Positions 58,411 to 64,000 of a DNA stretch of 64,000 bases are shown here, piece by piece (positions within the stretch are counted from its first letter, which is position 1; every line of letters starts with the position of its first letter). The notes under the pieces were generated by a model. The model made no database searches. It was not told the origin of the DNA and was given only the letters and a program-made list of their open reading frames with translations. The DNA comes from Saposhnikovia divaricata (Eukaryota; Streptophyta; Magnoliopsida; Apiales; Apiaceae), in NCBI GenBank assembly GCA_036435485.1, contig CM071597.1:7681881-7745880 (forward strand). The letters are read 5' to 3'. Both the position numbers and the translations under genes were made by a program.

Positions 58411-61400
58411 TTACATTCCATCTCTGATTTCTAACGTCTCTTCTGCAACAAGACCGGATAGGAAGCTTTGCAGTTGCTGAAGTGATTTGTCATAAGTGGG
58501 ATCAGCTATGCAAAACATCTGCACAAACAAATAATATAACAGTGACTTATTTGTATTAGTACTTGGGTGATTCATACCTAAATCATTGTACAACTGGGTG
58601 TTAAGTTAAAAGTTTATTACCTTGAGAGTATTGTAAATACGATCCACGGCCATGCTTCCAAAATTCGTCAGCATCCCAGTAATAAATTTCTAGAGTCCAA
58701 AACCAAATTGCAGTCATAATTATAGGTGAGAAGTTGGATTACTACATATTGTGAAAAAGCTGGAAATAAATGCTAACAAAGCCAAGTCGCAGTGTTCAAT
58801 ATAAAAAATATTTTCCTTCACATATAAAATATACCCATAACCAGTGAACAGTGAACAAGTTACATAGAATATTGCAAAGTTGAATTTTGAATACCCCCAT
58901 TATCAGAGATTAATAATAGCTAACAGGTGTACATGCGTGACATACCTCATACACCATCATTTCTTTACGTAATTGATCCTCAACTGAGGCCACAGACCTA
59001 TCTCCATCCTTGTCAGCAGCCAGCTCCTCACAATTTCCACTATTGATACCAGTCTTGCCATTGTCAACCATGTCATCGACCAGGTTGAATACATGGTCAC
59101 TAGAATCAGTTTCAAAGGACTCCGCCAGAATTCCCTAATTGACAAAAATAACGTCCAATTTAGGAATTTATTGCGACTTTAATTACCAATATGGCATTAA
59201 AGGACATGGGTCAATTTGTCCTTTTGAAAGGAAATGATGACTTCATTTATAATTTTGCCCATTCTAATGTCACGAAATGACAAAAACTAAGACAGAAATT
59301 TATTGATTGAGTTTACAAATGCAAAAACCTGTTAATTTAAAATGTTTAAAATTTTACATCTGCCCTGGCCCCTGGAAGATGACCAGAATCCATATCAATA
59401 TACAAAACTTCCAAATACATATGACATTTAATAGTGCCAACTAACACTGAGAAAAATGAAGGAAATAGCATGCATTGATAGTTACAGTAGTAGAACTTAC
59501 CTTGCTTATCCAAAAACTAACTCTCCTAATAAGCACATCTACGGGTACCCCAATAGCAGTTGCAAGATCCTTTGCGGTCCAACTGAAGAAAAAATTCATA
59601 TTATGATTACCATGTCAAGCCCCAATAAGCCAAAAAAAAGAAAAGAAAGAAAGAAGCAATTTCTTGATACATGTAAATGGTACTGTGATAAGCAAACCTT
59701 GTCTGTTCTTGAATTTTAATATGATCGAAGCATGTATAGGGGTGACCGTGAACTGAACCTCTCTATCTTCAAATTGCAACTCCAACTATATTTTTTATAA
59801 AAGAAAATTTAATTTAAGCTAAATACTTTCAACACCAAGTAGTAGGGAGTCGCATATTTGAAAAAACAAAAGCACCTAACCTTGACAGTACCAATATTTT
59901 TCTTCCAAAGTAGCTTACGAGGGGTCTTAATCTCATTAAACCGTGTAGCATAATCATTTAGAAGCTTATCCACTGTCCCAGGTATGTTAAGGGCCTCCTC
60001 CTGCAATTTCACCACACGGTTTATTGAGCAAAACCATAGACCAAAGGATCATTGTGAAAAGCGCGACTACACGCTTACTCACATTTCGGAAGTAGGCACA
60101 AGATTTGCGAATCTGAACATAGCAACACATCTACTTGCTTGAATGAACAATAATTTTAAGAGTGATAATTTGAGGGTGAATTTAAAACTAAAATTTTGTT
60201 TCAAATTTACTGGCGTCATTGAACAATAATGCGCATTAACTATAAACGGTTAGAAATTTAAAACTAAACACATGCTTCAAATTACAATAAAATAGACCTT
60301 TGAGAAGTTTCATGGATGCTGTAAAACCAAAACAGAAATATGCGGCAGCAAGAAAAGAGCTGCACTCTGAATCGAACTTGAGAGAGAAGTGCATGATGAA
60401 GCCTCAATATTAAAAACATCTCCAGTCAATTTTCACGTTATTCACTGTTAAGTGTTAACTTGAGGTATTCAAGGTATTTGAGATTGTCAAAATGTAAACT
60501 CATTATCATACCTGGATCGGTGGCCAAAAATTCGAAGATATGATTGTAGCATCAAACACATCCATAGGTATTTCATTTTCTCTAATGTCGACACCTGTCA
60601 CTCATAAAAAGGTATATAGAAATTTTCATGAATTCACTCATATGTATTTACAACTACCAATGATCAGGAAAATGTTTCCTTTTCATACTTACCAATATAA
60701 TTATGAAAAGAACTAAGTTTGGAAAGAACCTGATTGCAGTTTCTGTTTTATCGTTGCTTTTACATTTGTGTTTGTTCTTTTAGAATCAATTAAGTCATTG
60801 AGGATTATTTCACACTTCTGCATGCTGCTTTCTCCAAAATGTATCTGGAAACAACACACCAGAGCTAAACATAAGAATACAATAAGCTGAAACCAGCTGA
60901 ACTTTAGATACCAGGATGAAGAGCACCAAGTAGAAATAACCACCATTAACAAGAATTCAAATCCCCAATTTAGTTAAACTGTTAAAGATCCCCTGACCTT
61001 GAGGAGTTCTAAAGTACATATTTCGGAGTCAATGTCATAATCCGTTTTATTCAAAAGCTTTTCCGCAAGCATGACACGGTACTCGTTAACTAGCTGATCC
61101 TTTGAACCAATAATGCTAACAATCATCCCAAGTATATCAATATTTCTTCTACACTTGCTACTCTTCAGTGGATCAGCCTCAACAGGATCAGGTTCCCATC
61201 TGAATGGAGTATTTAGTTATAATACTTGCTAGAGTCTAAAGTCAAGTAACAATTTTAATCATAAAGTCTGAAAATAGTGTAAACCACAAAATAACAGCAC
61301 ATATACCATTCAGCATCTATCCAAGCTTGCTTGTCATCAGTGCTTATTTCATCATCTACACCAGAACCATCTTGGTTTTCTTCATCTCTGTTTATTTCTT

Positions 61401-63485
61401 CAAGAAGGCTATCTCCAACACTTCCAGGCCCACTGGTTCCATCAGTAAGCATTGTTACAATGCATTTAATAGTATCTTTCCTCCCTTTCAGATATTCCCT
61501 TATTGGTTCGCCAACTGCTTCAAGGAATACACCAGCTGGGTCTATTGTCCTGAGTGCTTTGATAGTTTAAACATATTGCTGCAGTATATCATTTGTAGAG
61601 GCACCTGCTGTAAGCAAATGATATTGCAGTGCTGAGATGAATGAATCTACCAGCTTTGAATTTTGCCCTGTGTATTCAAGACATTGTTTCAAGTCTTCAA
61701 TAGCTGCCGAGCTGTAATCCATAATTCCATAATCATTACTCGTAAATAAAATGTTACTGGAAAGTAAATAAGATTGGTAATATATGCGAACCACGGTACT
61801 ATTTTGGTTATGTTCTGAGAATAAACTACTTCATACTCCCAAGACAAGTACAGTAACGCACAGTATAAACAAAATGGAAACAAATAGTAAATGGAGTAAG
61901 TGGCTTAAGGAATGTAAAATGACAAAAATTCACCAAACCCATAAACCAACATGTTCCCCAACTTTAAGTATATATATCCTAATCTTTGTCTGAACTCAAA
62001 GTAAAATCAATAGGTGATATGCCAATATTAATACAACAATCAAGAAATTAGAGTCTAGATTTAGGTAAAAGATGACAATATATAAGAATCACCTATCGGG
62101 GTAGTCCACAATAATCTCAAAAAGTTTTGCTATTCTTAAATCTTGCAAGGTTTCATAAGCAAAATATTCCAATCGTAACTGCCATCTAACAAGCCTTTCA
62201 GATGCAGCATCAGTACCAGGATAACATGAATTTGGATGAGATGCTAACGGTAATCTCAAAATTGAAGAATGTTGCCCATTGCCAACAGTATCACCAAGAT
62301 AAGCAAGAAGTGCCTGCAAGAACTGGAGAGGCACAACCTGAGTTATACCATCACTGTTGGAAGTCAATCTCCATAACATTGATTAAATGACATTTGACAA
62401 CACTCACGAAGAAAAAGCAAGCACATAAAGATAATGGGCAATTCAGCATTATTTCTCTACAATATATATTTTTAGTTGGCATTACCAAATGCCAAAGCGA
62501 GAGCACACATCCCAGTCACCACATATAACATTAAAATCTTGCCCTAGCCTTAAAAAGTGGTTTTGCAGTTTAATCAAGCTTATTACTTAGATGAATCTCA
62601 CACTTTGTTCCTTATGACGGTTCCTTCAAATTAAGTTATAACTTGGTTATGACGGTTACTTCAGATTTGGCTTATAATTTCTCCCCATCAAATGATAATG
62701 ACAGCGCTTGAAATATACATGATCACGAAAAATATAGATATCGTCATCCAAGTTCTTTGTGGCCCATGTCTATGAATTTTTCATTAGCATTTGTCACATT
62801 GATAATACTGAAATCATGATGGGAACAAAAGGGTATCCAAGGCAAATAATGAAAGCATTACACAAAAGAGTTATAACTGTATCCAAATTCCAACCTTTAA
62901 TGGCCTCCAAAACAGAACCCCTATAGTCATCCCCAGCCAACTCATTAACTTTAGCCTGCAATCAACTTGATAAAATTGATATGAGAATCTATAAGTAAGA
63001 TATCAAGATACATCAAGTTAACCTGGTGTATGTATGCGTGGTTAGGATTTAGCATGCAAAATTCTATCGACAAGTCTTATTAATACGGAAGCTGATTATT
63101 TTATCAATCTCACAAACAAAAAAAATTGGAAGGCAGAAGGATTAAATGATTTAGGTAATATAATAGATGCAGCAATGACACATACTTACCTTTAGAAGCA
63201 TAAATATAGCAGAAGCATAGGCATCTTCAGCTAGAGATGTGAATCCCAGACTTCGAAGATCATGAACAACCTTTCCAATGTTCTTTACTAAATTATTATT
63301 CTTCAGCAACTTTCCTTGAGGATAGGACTTGTCACTTCCCATTTCGCCTTTTTCATTAGAGAATTTATTTTTACCATCTAAATCCATGTCTTCTTCAGCT
63401 TGCAATCTGTCAAGATCTTGTTACTCCTCATCCAAACTTGTATTTAATTCTTCAAGTCGCCCCTTAAAATACCAGTGCAGTATCT
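58411..63485 (-). pseudogene. APC2: Anaphase-promoting complex subunit 2, copy C (exons 4-16)
   Basis: The copy with the complete 3' end. Inferred exons: 4 63190-63485, 5 62877-62955, 6 62093-62337, 7 61307-61711, 8 60998-61199, 9 60730-60844, 10 60512-60594, 11 59881-60000, 12 59698-59785, 13 59501-59582, 14 58946-59134, 15 58621-58689, 16 58411-58518. The last two encode KFITGMLTNFGSMAVDRIY and MFCIADPTYDKSLQQLQSFL, the C-terminal region that binds APC11 and E2 side partners in working APC2. It ends in RDGM then TAA, a few residues earlier than expected. Lesions: shared TAA in exon 4 (63421-63423); shared 7-bp duplication in exon 5; exon-5 donor GTATAAC changed to TTATAAC; TAA in exon 7 (61567-61569); 1-bp loss in exon 12. 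Exons 1-3 do not appear before the window edge; the flank instead matches block A. Confidence 0.95.
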
Positions 63486-63856
63486 CTAAGAACATAATAT
63501 GTTAGAAAATATTTGATGACTAATCATTGTGTACAATGAACAGAAAAGATAGTTTTGATTAAGCTTCCTGAGAAGACCTCTATAAATATTTCTAATTAAC
63601 TTCGTGACGCATTATAAAACCATGCAAGAAAATGTGATCGGAATAGTAGGTATCTGCCTCTTTACATTTCTCTTAGTCATATTTAATTGCAAGGATTAAA
63701 TGCTTTTGAGAAACACTGACTAGTGGGAATGAGGAAATATAAATTCTCCTAAACACATATAAATTATATAAAACTAATATTTGGTAACCTCATTTCTCAA
63801 ATAAAACGGGATTGAGGAAATAGGTAATTAGGTAACTTAGTAGCGTTACGTGCCAT
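63486..63856. other. APC2 intron remnant and shared A/C flank
   Basis: To about 63720 it matches the copy-B intron between exons 3 and 4; beyond that it matches only block A (17050-17194). Confidence 0.7.
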
Positions 63857-64000
63857 TAGTGACGGAGGGAGGGGGTCGAGGCCCCCATAGATTTCCAATA
63901 TGAACAATAGTAGTACTCATTTTGTAGGTATTGCTTTGTAGGTGAGCGGGCAGTCAAGGTGGTTTTTCACTCCATCAACCAGGGTTCGATTATGAGTTTG
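63857..64000. mobile_element. hAT-like element, cut by the window edge
   Basis: Same start TAGTGACGGAGGGAGGG and same A/B-box-like interior (GGTTCGATTA at 63983-63992) as the element at 17195-17968. Its preceding octamer is CGTGCCAT. Confidence 0.65.

Larger units (their letters stand above)
56395..64000. repeat. Segmental duplication block C (NAC-SCPL-APC2), collinear with block A
   Basis: Same order and orientation as 6743-17335. It lacks the three block-A insertions and keeps the 1.4 kb that block A lost (NAC 3' part, carboxypeptidase exon, last APC2 exon). The match continues to the window edge. Confidence 0.9.

Noticed and set aside
1..64000. CRISPR arrays, rRNA and tRNA genes, prokaryotic signals
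   Set aside because: No regularly spaced identical repeats with unique spacers, no rRNA core sequences and no convincing tRNA cloverleaf; the tRNA-like boxes at 17281-17327 lack a full structure.

Overview
This is a piece of a eudicot plant nuclear genome. It is AT-rich and has spliced genes with GT-AG introns, plant-specific families (NAC factors, LRK10L/WAK-type receptor kinases, a serine carboxypeptidase) and heavily nested plant transposons. I cannot fix the species. Almost everything in it is a broken gene or a mobile element; the only full-length, unbroken host-type reading frame I find is one NAC gene (56530-57516).

Layout. 1-5.6 kb: two broken LRK10L-type receptor-kinase genes head to head, then a 5'-truncated LINE. 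6.7-17.2 kb (block A): a broken NAC gene fused by a deletion to the 3' end of a minus-strand, intron-containing copy of APC2 (anaphase-promoting complex subunit 2, cullin family). Later insertions in it are a long-TIR Mutator-like MITE, a hAT MITE and a gag-only Copia element that itself holds a GAGGCG-rich Mutator-like element. 17.1-23.1 kb: a palindrome whose two arms each carry a second, different NAC pseudogene, with a PIF/Harbinger-like element in the spacer. 23.2-28.9 kb (block B): a second APC2 pseudogene, the only one that keeps exons 1-3 and the start codon. 29.1-55.4 kb: a large nested transposon complex, with a Helitron inside an older Helitron of the same family. The inner Helitron is split by a gag-only Sirevirus-like Copia element (31.9-36.7 kb) and by a larger Sirevirus-like Copia element (38.3-53.7 kb), whose one LTR carries a third Helitron and a complete hAT transposon. 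56.3-64 kb (block C): the intact NAC gene, a serine carboxypeptidase exon, and a third APC2 pseudogene collinear with block A; the window ends inside a hAT-like element shared with block A.

The main result is that all three APC2 copies share two lesions, an in-frame TAA in exon 4 and a 7-bp tandem duplication in exon 5. The gene was therefore probably dead before the NAC-APC2 block multiplied. Each copy then gained private lesions and insertions, which gives a relative chronology. The second notable observation is that each Sirevirus-like element carries its own short motif (CAGCTTGCTG or TACTGTCA) scattered through LTRs and coding sequence far above chance.

Exon limits were inferred by eye from splice consensus, from comparison of the three copies and from remembered APC2 homology. 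They were not computed.
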